A stretch of 64,000 nucleotides of DNA from Actinostola sp. cb2023. Taxonomy: Eukaryota; Cnidaria; Anthozoa; Actiniaria; Actinostolidae. Below, one piece after another: positions 1 through 10,700 of the stretch (positions are counted from its first letter, which is position 1; the number at the start of each line of letters is the position of its first letter). The DNA lies in assembly GCA_033675265.1 (NCBI GenBank), contig JAUJYZ010000124.1:87926-151925 (forward strand), read 5' to 3'. The notes beneath the pieces were generated by a model, which worked only from the letters and a program-made list of their open reading frames with translations, had not been told where the DNA came from and made no database searches. Both the position numbers and the translations under genes were made by a program.

Positions 1-73
1 CTACACTCAAACTCCACTCAGCCTGTGTGTAGCAGAAACAAAAACCTGTATAACAAAGGCGAAACTACACTTA

Positions 74-232
74 GGGCGCTTTCCATTTGGCAGAACTGAC
101 TGGTCTGATCAACCGGTTCTTAAATGGAATGTGTCAGCTCTGAGAACTATCTGAACCAGTTCCCAGAACTGACGTGTTCCATTTAAGAACTGGTCAGAAA
201 TTCCAGTCAGTTCTGCCAAATGGAAAGTGCCC
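74..232. mobile_element. 159-bp palindromic MITE with TTA target duplication
   Basis: The two ends are inverted copies of about 30 bp (GGGCGCTTTCCATTTGGCAG against GGGCACTTTCCATTTGGCAG, continuing through AACTGACTGG). A second inner pair (TTCTTAAATGGAA / TTCCATTTAAGAA) makes nearly the whole unit able to fold back. TTA lies directly outside both ends (71-73, 233-235). A 3-bp TTA duplication is typical of PIF/Harbinger-mobilised elements, so that superfamily is inferred. There is no coding capacity. Confidence 0.75.
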
Positions 233-235
233 TTA

Positions 236-1078
236 GATTCCACTCAGACTAGACAATACTGTATAATAGTTGAAATCTCGAAATTCAAACATGAAATTAA
301 CATGAAAGGTGGCATATTAATATATTATACAAAAATACCCTGAAAAACTGCTGACATTCTTAATGTGCAGAAACCTTTCTTGATTTTCAAATCATATATT
401 ATAAATTGCATATACTTTTTTTGCTATTTTAGTTACTTGAAAAACAGTTAATAAATTATTACGAATGACTCCCTTTGTATAATACAGATCCAAAGCCTGA
501 AATCACAAAATATCAAATCCTGCAACTATTCATCTTACATATATTACATTTTCATGATAACTCCACTCTGTTATGCATATATGTTCAACAATCTGTTATA
601 GTACATCCCAGAAATATGTTAACATGTGTGTGTATAAACTAAACATGATTTTGAGAAGGCATTATCGGTTTATAATGATGGCTAGTTGGGAGAAAATATA
701 TTCGGTATTGATACCTGGAATATATTTTCTCACAATGCCGTCATCATAAACTCCGGTAACTCTTCATAAAAAGACCCATAGTATCATTTATTTTGCTCAT
801 TTATTTTTGCTCATTTATTTTTGCTCATTACTCGGATTTATTATATACTACTATACTATTTGCATATTTACCTACAGTGACGTAGCTGTATTTTCAACTG
901 CAATTTTAAATTACTCATGTGTGATCGATTAGACATTTTGTTTCTGACAAGGAAGTATTACTACGAATTGATATTAGAACCATTATTATGGTTGACATAC
1001 TAGGCTAGAACTGTCTTCTATGGCTTCAGACTTCAATCAAAAACTACAGAAGAACCTCTCCACAACGGGCAACAAAAT
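236..1078. other. AT-rich stretch without recognisable gene; one palindrome
   Basis: I see no coding sequence here. At 665-757 there is a ~40-bp imperfect inverted repeat around a short loop (GAGAAAATATATTC / GAATATATTTTCTC at its core), probably a small MITE. At 788-830 the 13-bp motif TTATTTTTGCTCA is repeated about three times. Confidence 0.5.
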
Positions 1079-1176
1079 CCAACAAAATCGAGTTACGGCA
1101 AGGCAAAGTGATCCAGATTTCTTTAATCGCGTTTGCCGCAATTCAAATGGCGGACGAAAGCGTGAAGTGGCTTATT
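1079..1176 (+). repeat. Single-end fragment of the MITE family seen at 43961-44454
   Basis: From CCAACAAAATCGAGTTACGG to the GTGGCTTATT end, this matches the right terminal inverted repeat of the MITE nested in the BEL B LTR. Shared blocks include AAAGTGATCCAGATTTCT and the ATGGCGG and AGCGTGAA motifs. The partner terminus is not visible upstream, so this is a truncated or solo end. Confidence 0.65.
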
Positions 1177-2287
1177 TTAAGACCAAAGTCTAAAAGCTGA
1201 TCAAATTTGAAAATTGGTTTAAAAACAACGGCGAGGGTGGAGAGGTAAGTTCTATTAAACAACAAGACACAGTAGACACATATTATCTGCTTACAGTTCA
1301 GTATATGAGGAGCCCCGACCCCAAGCTTTTTGTCCCAGCAGGATAGCCGTGATGTGTTTGCCTAGAGTTACTAGTTCGCAAAGCCAATTAGTCTTGGTCC
1401 AATAAGATTCGTTCTACTGACACATTTATCACAGACAATTCTTACACAACATGATAAACAATTGCGGGTCATCGACGAGTTTTGGCACTAGAATCAAAAT
1501 ATAATTCTTTTGAGCTTTATTTTCACTGTTGGGTTGCCCTAAAATATGGAAAATGTCACCTGGAAATGTGGGTAAGATATTCGTCGAGTACATTCAGGTA
1601 TTGCTCGTCTGACTTTGAGACAAATACGGGATTTTATGCCGCAAACGTTCTGAAACCGACACAGACTAAAATACTAATCGAAGAGTACCCAACTTTATAT
1701 TGCTAAACCCCAATGCTTTTGGGTGGCGCACCTGAAGGCAGGGTAGATTGTTCGGGCGGCACGCTTGATATTCTATGAGTAAAGCATTGAACTTGAAGAA
1801 CTTGAATACACAGACTAAAATACTAATCGCAGAGTACTGACATAACTCAACTTTATATTGCTAAACCACAATGCTTTTGGGTGGCGCACATGAAGGCAGG
1901 GTAGATTGTTTGGACGGCATGCCTGATATTCTATGGGTAAAGCATTGAACGTTTGATCAGTATCAATATTATTTTAATAGATAGAGACAAAATGTATCTC
2001 ATTCACTTATTGGCCATATCTTTCTAAAATCCGTAAATATAAATCTACGACTAGTTATTCACGTCCCAGCATGAGCCTGGCCTACACCGATGTATCGGGT
2101 ACACTACCCCGCTGTGTTAATCTACCACAAATATGCATTTTGCGAGGCTTTTTTTGCATCGCAAAACAAAAATGTCAGGGTCGGGGCTCGTCATGCTTAA
2201 AAGTTCTTGCAATGATTTAAATAGATACACATATTGCATCACATCATTGTCTGTCCCAGGGACATAAGTATGCAACCAATAATATTA
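1177..2287. other. Unassigned region containing a 150-bp tandem duplication
   Basis: No gene is supported. Two tandem copies of ~150 bp lie at 1660-1808 and 1809-1959. Both begin CACAGACTAAAATACTAATC and share GGGTGGCGCAC and the AAAGCATTGAAC end, differing by scattered substitutions and a small indel. The 74-codon ORF at 1482-1706 runs into copy 1 and looks fortuitous. A short inverted pair, GAGCCCCGACCC near 1310 and GGGTCGGGGCTC near 2180, may mark the ends of a decayed TIR element; this is weak. Confidence 0.45.
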
Positions 2288-2291
2288 TTAA

Positions 2292-3280
2292 CCAATTCGC
2301 TCCTGAGCTATTTTGAGTTTTTTAGCGATTTTCTGGACCTAATCACGTCGTAGGAAATTTCGATTCCATATAAGGGGTTTCCATGGAAATCATGACAGTT
2401 CTGAATGCCCGTGGGCTCGTGTCTTCACATGTGCTGTCTTTCTTCTTGGGAGCTCATAGGGGCTAGTAGTGTTCACTACTCGAAGAGGCCAATTTTGCAT
2501 TTTTGGAGTGTTTATAGCCATTATTCACCACAGAAGCCCCCAGGACAGCATCATTAAGCTTGACTGGTGTGGTAGAGACCGTTCTGCTGAAAGAACCCAG
2601 CAGCGAGAAACGATTTTCACGAAGACGTCTCTCTGGTTGTCTCTCTGGTGAAATCGTCTCTCTGGTTGTTCTGTGGTGAATTCCAGGACCTACAAAGGCA
2701 TTTTTGGCGACTTTGGACTTGTAAAGAATGCAACCGGTGCAATATTTTGCCTGTAGGACCGAGTGGCTCGACACTCTATAAATTCTTACAAACACAAATG
2801 GCGGGATGCTTTCTGTCGAAAATTAACGGATGTTCCCTGCATCCTTTTCGGCCGTGCAGAAGGAAAACACATGTTAGCGAAAGTGGTCCTAAGGAAATGG
2901 CTATTGTTCGGCGAGTTAAGGAAGAGAGAGGGACAAATTCACGAATATATCAAGAAGAGAGATGGAAGTTCGCTGAGAAAGTGGCGTTTTGTTTTGCAAG
3001 GATGTATTTTGGAAGAAAATCCAAGTCAAATGTCGTTCATTTTCGAGGTGTAAAATTGCGTCAAAAACACGCATTTTTGATTTTTATGGCAAACAAATTG
3101 AACTAATGCCCAGAAATCGGACCTGTAAGTCAGTTTACTTGAGGTTAAAATATGAAGAGTTATCTAGTTGTCACTAATAACTGGCCATGAGATCGATGTT
3201 ACGAAAATTCAGAAAGTTAGAATTTTTCAAAGCAGTATCGATGTTTACGGCCGGTTTCGGTCGGTGTAGGAGTCAATGGG
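2292..3280 (-). mobile_element. TTAA-flanked non-autonomous DNA transposon, copy 1
   Basis: The 989-bp unit is bounded by TTAA on both sides (2288-2291, 3281-3284). Its ends are imperfect inverted repeats, CCAATTCGCTCCT on the left against CCCATTGACTCCT when the right end is reversed. The same unit occurs inverted at 55268-56281, where TTAA also flanks it and the interrupted reading frame resumes across one TTAA. TTAA specificity is a hallmark of piggyBac-type transposition, so this is plausibly a piggyBac-mobilised MITE, although no transposase is present to prove it. ORFs of 60-152 codons inside it overlap in several frames and show no recognisable domain. Confidence 0.75.
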
Positions 3281-4518
3281 TTAAATAACTAAAGTAGAAA
3301 ACTGAATTGATAGGCAGATGTAAGACAAGTTGTCATTAATACTGTCCATGCTATTGGACTACTATGACCTTTATACATGATAGGCATACATAAGACAAGT
3401 TGTGATTAATACTGTCTATGCTATTGGACCTAATCACGTCGTAGGAAATTTCGATTCCATATAAGGGGTTTCCATGGAAATCTTGACAGTTCTGAATGCC
3501 CGTGGGCTCGTGTCTTCACATGTGCTGTCTTTCTTCTTGGGAGCTCATAGGGGCTAGTAGTGTTCACTACTCGAAGAGGCCAATTTTGCATTTTTGGAGT
3601 GTTTATAGCCATTATTCACCACAGAAGCCCCCAGGACAGCATCATTAAGCTTGACTGGTGTGGTAGAGACCGTTCTGCTGAAAGAACCCAGCAGCGAGAA
3701 ACGATTTTCACGAAGACGTCTCTCTGGTTGTCTCTCTGGTGAAATCGTCTCTCTGGTTGTTCTGTGGTGAATTCCAGGACCTACAAAGGCATTTTTGGCG
3801 ACTTTGGACTTGTAAAGAATGCAACCGGTGCAATATTTTGCCTGTAGGACCGAGTGGCTCGACACTCTATAAATTCTTACAAACACAAATGGCGGGATGC
3901 TTTCTGTCGAAAATTACCGGATGTTCCCGGCATCCTTTTCGGCCGTGCAGAAGGAAAACACATGTTAGCGAAAGTGGTCCTAAGGAAATGGCTATTGTTC
4001 GGCGAGTTAAGGAAGAGAGAGGGACAAATTCACGAATATATCAAGAAGAGAGATGGAAGTTTGCTGAGAAAGTGGCGTTTTGTTTTGCAAGGATGTATTT
4101 TGGAAGAAAATCCAAGTCAAATGTCGTTCATTTTCGAGGTGTAAAATTGCGTCAAAAACACGCATTTTTGATTTTTATGGCAAACAAATTGAACTAATGC
4201 CCAGAAATCGGACCTGTAAGTCAGTTTACTTGAGGTTAAAATATGAAGAGTTATCTAGTTGTCACTAATAACTGGCCATGAGATCGATGTTACGAAAATT
4301 CAGAAAGTTAGAATTTTTCAAAGCAGTATCGATGTTACGGCCGGTTTCGGTCGGTGTAGGAGTCAATGGGTTAAATAACTAAAGTAGAAAACTGAATTGA
4401 TAGGCAAATGTAAGACAAGTTGTGATTAATACTGTCTATGCTATTGGAATACTATGACCTTTATACATGATAGGCATATATAAGACAAGTTGTGATTAAT
4501 ACTGTCCATGCTATTGGA
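2336..4518. repeat. 1,091-bp tandem duplication containing the TTAA element
   Basis: The sequence from about 2336 to 3427 is repeated at 3428-4518 with an exact 1,091-bp offset and roughly 1% divergence (for example CATGACAG against CTTGACAG, and AACGGATGTTCCCTGC against ACCGGATGTTCCCGGC). The duplicated block includes most of the TTAA element, its right-hand TTAA and the first 70-bp minisatellite units. Copy 2 lacks the left ~45 bp of the element. The junction sits where minisatellite text (CTATTGGAC) meets element text (CTGGACC), so unequal exchange at the microhomology TGGAC is a reasonable inference. Confidence 0.85.
3428..4370 (-). mobile_element. TTAA transposon copy 2, left end missing
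   Basis: Nearly identical to copy 1 from its 45th base to its right terminus, where TTAA follows at 4371-4374. The left terminus was lost in the tandem duplication, so this copy did not arrive by an independent transposition. Confidence 0.8.
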
Positions 4519-6430
4519 CTACTATGACCTTTATACATGATAGGCATACATAAGACAAGTTGTGATTAATACTGTCTATGCTATTGGGACCTTTATACAT
4601 GATAGGCATATATAAGACAAGTTGTGATTAATACTGTCTATGCTATGAATACTATGGCTATACATATAGACATAAGACAAGTTGTGATTAATACTGTCTA
4701 TGCTATTGGAATACTATGACCTTTATACATGATAGGCATACATAAGACAAGTTGTGATTAATACTGTCTATGCTATTGGACTACTATGACCTTTATACAT
4801 GATAGGCATACATAAGACAAGTTGTGATTAATACTGTCTATGCTATTGGAATACTATGACCTTTATACATGATAGGCATACATAAGACAAGTTGTGATTA
4901 ATACTGTCTATGCTATTGGAATACTATGACCTTTATACATGATAGGCATACATAAGACAAGTTGTGATTAATACTGTCTATGCTATTGGAATACTATGAC
5001 CTTTATACATGATAGGCATACATAAGACAAGTTGTGATTAATACTGTTTATGCTATTGGACTACTATGACCTTTATACATGATAGGCATACATAAGACAA
5101 GTTGTGATTAATACTGTCTATGCTATTGGAATACTATGACCTTTATACATGATAGGCATACATAAGACAAGTTGTGATTAATACTGTCCATGCTATTGGA
5201 CTACTATGACCTTTATACATGATAGGCATACATAAGACAAGTTGTGATTAATACTGTCTATGCTATTGGACTACTATGACCTTTATACATGATAGGCATA
5301 CATAAGACAAGTTGTGATTAATACTGTCCATGCTATTGGAATACTATGACCTTTATACATGATAGGCATACATAAGACAAGTTGTGATTAATACTGTCCA
5401 TGCTATTGGACTACTATGACCTTTATACATGATAGGCATACATAAGACAAGTTGTGATTAATACTGTCTATGCTATTGGAATACTATGACCTTTTATACA
5501 TGATAGGCATACATAAGACAAGTTGTGGTTAATACTAACTATGCTATTAGAATACTATCACTTTTATACATGATAGGCATACATAAGACAAGTTGTGATT
5601 AATACTGTCCATGCTATTAGAATACTATGACCTTTATACATGATAGGCATATATAAGACAAGTTGTGATTAATACTCTCCATGCTATTGGACTACTATGA
5701 CCTTTATACATGATAGGCATACATAAGACAAGTTATGATTAATACTGTCTATGCTATTGGAATACTATGACCTTTATGCATGATAGGCATACATAAGACA
5801 AGTTTGTGATTAATACTGTCTATGCTATTGGAATACTATGACCTTTATACATGATAGGCATACATAAGACAAGTTGTGATTAATACTGTCCATGCTATTG
5901 GAATACTATGACCTTTATACATGATAGGCATACATAAGACAAGTTGTGATTAATACTGTCCATGCTATTGGACTACTATGACCTTTATACATGATAGGCA
6001 TACATAAGACAAGTTGTGATTAATACTAGGTCTATGCTATTGGAATACTATGACCTTTTATACATGATAGGCATACATAAGACAAGTTGTGGTTAATACT
6101 AACTATGCTATTAGAATACTATCACTTTTATACATGATAGGCATACATAAGACAAGTTGTGATTAATACTGTCCATGCTATTAGAATACTATGACCTTTA
6201 TACATGATAGGCATATATAAGACAAGTTGTGATTAATACTCTCCATGCTATTGGACTACTATGACCTTTATACATGATAGGCATACATAAGACAAGTTTA
6301 TGATTAATACTGTCTATGCTATTGGAATACTATGACCTTTATGCATGATAGGCATACATAAGACAAGTTGTGATTAATACTGTCTATGCTATTGGAATAC
6401 TATGACCTTTATACATGATAGGGATACATA
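4375..6430. repeat. 70-bp minisatellite array (about 29 units)
   Basis: The unit contains CATAAGACAAGTTGTGATTA, ATACTGTCTATGCTATTGGA and ACTATGACCTTTATACATGA and recurs at 70-bp spacing (for example 4741, 4811, 4881). Two more units lie at 3305-3427 inside the upstream duplication, and degenerate ones at 6735-7030. Variant positions (TCTATG/TCCATG, GGAATAC/GGACTAC) alternate irregularly. A block near 5491 with several rare variants (GGTTAATACTAACTATG, ATACTCTCC, TTTATGCATG) recurs near 6055, about 564 bp later, or eight units. No gene lies in the array. Confidence 0.95.
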
Positions 6431-6431
6431 A

Positions 6432-7280
6432 GTACTATTTATAATATGAGTGGCTGATCTGTATGAGATTTACAGACTCGATCCGTAGGAGAGAGTTTGT
6501 AAAATCCCATACAGATTGGACGCGAATATTCTATATTACTTATCGAATCCAATGATGTATAAGTGGATGTTTTACTATAATTTGGATGATACTCATAGGA
6601 AACAGTTTGGCCGAGAAAATCCAAGTTAATGTTGAATGCAAATGAGGACGAATCTCTTGCCGATTTACAGATGTCTGCTACGCCTATGATTTCTATAGTA
6701 TTTCCCTCATTAATTATTCATGAATTGGATAAGAGAAGTTGTGATGAATATACTGTCCATGCTATTGGAATACTATCACCTTTATACATGATAGGCATAC
6801 ATTAGAGAAGTTGTTATGAATACTGTCCATGCTATTTGAATAAGTACTATCACCTTTATACATAATATGCATAAGAGAAGTTGTGATGAATACTGTCCAT
6901 GCTATTTGAATAAGTACTATCACTTTTATACATGATAGGCATAAGAGAAGTTGTGATGAATACTGGTACTATCACCCTTTTATACATGATAGGCATAAGA
7001 GAAGTTGTGATTAATACTGTCCATGCTATTTACCTTTGTCATGATCACCACTTAGGCTAACCTCCAAGTCCATAGTCAATTATTATTGTTATAGTACTAC
7101 AACAGACATAATGACTATGATGAAATTAGACCAGACAACAACCAGGAAATACACTGCTACACACGAGAACCAGAAACAATGTTTACAATGACACAGTATA
7201 GACATAGTGAATTACAATGATTACTGACTTCAACTACAGGGACATTGACTATGATGACATTAGACGAGACAGCTATCATG
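6432..7280 (+). repeat. Left arm of a ~10-kb inverted repeat
   Basis: 6432-6745 and 7040-7280 are each inverted copies of sequence at 16110-16425 and 15795-16050, at roughly 85-90% identity by eye. Shared blocks include TTTCCCTCATTAATTATTCA, GTTGAATGCAAATGAGGAC, CACACGAGAACCAGAAACAA and TGACACAGTATAGACATAGT. Between the two blocks, this arm carries ~300 bp of degenerate 70-bp minisatellite units that the other arm lacks apart from a short remnant. The outer end carries a hairpin (GATCTGTATG...CATACAGAT). The ORF at 6439-6624 is incidental. Confidence 0.85.
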
Positions 7281-7789
7281 GAAAAGACTGACATTTAATC
7301 ACTAATATCCCTCAGTGCCATGGTATTACTTGTAATAAGCATATGACCTTAGCCTACAATAATAATCAAATAAGACATTGACTTTGTTAAATCTCAGAGA
7401 AAATTATTGAGGGCATGTTTTTGAGAAGTTCTAATGCTATAATTTATCTTTAAGTAAATATTCTGATCCTCTAAACATAATTAAATTAAAATTTATTGCC
7501 AAATTGTAAAGAAAGACAACAGCACTCAGCTATTAGCTTCAAATGCTAGTTACATGTATTTAATATTTCTTTGTAACAAGTAATCATCTTAAACCGATGT
7601 TGTTTATATATTGTTGTTTAAGAAATGAAAAAATGCTATGCAATGCAAAAAATATGAAATTATTTCACATGTTGATCAGGGCTATTTCTAACTGGAAATT
7701 AAGGTGCCTCTTGGGCATGAAACATGACAAGTTCTACACAACCATAGATGAAGTATCGTATCTACCAAGAATGATTCCACCAATGATGA
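7281..7789. other. Unassigned AT-rich sequence before the 94-bp array
   Basis: No domain, RNA or repeat is recognised. An open frame beginning near 7597 runs into the minisatellite and is not convincing as a gene. Confidence 0.4.
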
Positions 7790-10700
7790 TGTTGCAGGAA
7801 TTATCGCAGGAGCATCATAGACACTATACAAGGACCACATATGAAATATCTACCAATAGTGCTATAGATACTATTAATGATGATGTTACAGAACTTATTG
7901 CAGGAGCATCCTAGACACTATACAAGCACCACAGATGAAGTATCTACTAATTGTACTAAAGATTGCGTTAATAATGATGTTACAGAACTTATTGCAGGAG
8001 CATCATAGACACTATACGAGGACCACAGTTCAAGTATCTACCGATAGTCCTAAAGATTGCGTTAATGATGATGTTACATAACTTATTGCACTAGCATCAT
8101 AGACACTAATATACAAGGACCACAGATCAAGTATCTACCGATTGTGCTAAAGATTCCGTTAATGATGATGTTACATAACTTATTGCACTAGCATCATAGA
8201 CACTAATATACAAGGACCACAGATGAAGTATCTACCGATTGTGCTAAAGATTCCGTTAACGATGATGTTACAGAACTTATTGCAGGAGCATCATAGACAC
8301 TATACAAGGACCACAGATCAAGTAACTACCAATAGTGCTAAAGATTGCGTTAATGATGGTGTTACAGAACTTCTTTCAGGAGCATCATAGACACTGTACA
8401 AGGACCACAGATCAAGTATCTACCAATATTGCTAAAGATTGCGTAAATAATGATGTTACAGAACAGGAGCATTCTAGACACTATACAAGGACCACAGATC
8501 AAGTAACTACCAATAGTGCTAAAGATTGCGTTAATGATGGTGTTACAGAACTTATTTCAGGAGCATCCTAGACACTATACAAGGACCACAGATCAAGTAA
8601 CTACCAATAGTGCTAAAGATTGCGTTAATGATGATGTGTTACAGAACTTATTGCACAAGCATCATAGACACTGTACAAGGACCACAGATCAAGTATCTAC
8701 CGATAGTGCTAAAGATTGCGTTAATGATGATGTTACATAACTTATTGCACTAGCATCATATATACTAATATACAAGGACCACAGATGAAGTATCTACCGA
8801 TTGTGCTAAAGATTCCGTTAATGATGATGTTACATAACTTATAGCACTAGCATCATAGACACTAATATACAAGGACCACAGATGAAATATCTACCGATTG
8901 TGCTAAAGATTCCGTTAACGATGATGTTACAGAACTTATTGCAGGAGCATCATAGACACTCTACAAGGACCACAGATCAAATAACTACCAATAGTGCTAA
9001 AGATTGTGTTAATGATGGTGTTACAGAACTTATTTCAGGAGCATGATAGACACTGTACACGGACCACAGATCAAGTATCTACCAAGATTGCTAAAGATTG
9101 CGTTAATAATGATGTAACAGAACAGGAGCATTCTAGACACTGTACAAGGACCACAGATCAAGTAACTACCAATAGTGCTAAAGATTGCGTTAATGATGGT
9201 GTTACAGAACTTATTTCAGGAGCATCATAGACACTGTACAAGGACCACAGATCAAGTATCTACCGATAGTGCTAAAGATTGCGTTAATGATGATGTTACA
9301 TAACTTATTGCACTTGCATCATAGACACTAATATACAAGGACCACAGATGAAGTATCTACCGATTGTGCTAAAGATTGCGTTAATGATGATGTTACAGAA
9401 CTTATTGCAGGAGCATCATAGACACTATACAAGGACCACAGATCAAGTAACTACCAATAGTGCTAAAGATTGTGTTAATGATGGTGTTACAGAACTTATT
9501 TCAGGAGCATCATAGACACTGTACACGGACCACAGATCAAGTATCTACCAATATTGCTAAAGATTGCGTTAATAATGATGTTACAGAACAGGAGCATTCT
9601 AGACACTATACAAGGACCACAGATCAAGTATCTACCAATAGTGCTAAAGATTGCGTTAATAATGATGTTACAGAACAGGAGCATCCTAGACACTATACGA
9701 GCACCACAGATCAATTATCTACCAATACTGCTAAAGATTGCGTTAATGATGATGTTACAGAACTTATTGCAAGAGCATCATAGACACTACTATGCAAGGA
9801 CCACATATGAAGTATCTACCGATAGTGCTAAAGATTGCGTTAATGATGATGTTACAGAACTTATTGCACAAGCATCATATATACTAATATACAAGGACCA
9901 CAGATGAAGTATCTACCAATAGTGCTAACGATTCTGTTAATGACGACGTTGCAGAAATTATTGCACTAGCATCATAGACACTAATATACAAGGACCACAG
10001 ATGAAGTATCTACCGATTGTGCTAAAGATTCCGTTAACGATGATGTTACAGAACTTATTGCAGGAGCATCATAGACACTATACAAGGACCACAGATCAAG
10101 TAACTACCAATAGTGCTAAAGATTGCGTTAATGATGATGTTACAGAACTTATTGCAGGAGCATCATAGACACTGTACAAGGACCACATATCAAGTATCTA
10201 CCAGTATTGCTAAAGATTGCGTTAATAATGATGTTACAGAACAGGAGCATTCTAGACACTATACAAGGACCACAGATCAAGTATCTACCAATAGTGCTAA
10301 GGATTGCGTTAATAATGATGTTACAGAACAGGAGCATCCTAGACACTATACAAGGACCACAGATCAAGTAACTACCAATAGTGCTAAGGATTGCGTTAAT
10401 AATGATGTTACAGAACAGGAGCATCCTAGCTAAACACTATACAAGGACCACAGATCAAGTAACTACCAATAGTGCTAAAGATTGCGTTAATGATGGTGTT
10501 ACAGAACTTATTTTCAGGAGCATCATAGACACTGTACAAGGACCACAGATCAAGTATCTACCGATAGTGCTAAAGATTGCGTTAATGATGATGTTACATA
10601 ACTTATTGCACTAGCATCATAGACACTAATATACAAGGACCACAGATGAAGTATCTACCGATTGTGCTAAAGATTCCCGTTAACGATGATGTTACAGAAC

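Noticed and set aside
2463..4268. Duplicated ORFs (110, 152, 96 codons) in the TTAA element as a protein pair
   Set aside because: They overlap on both strands; conservation between the two copies reflects the recent 1,091-bp duplication, and only fragments of these frames are open in copy 3.
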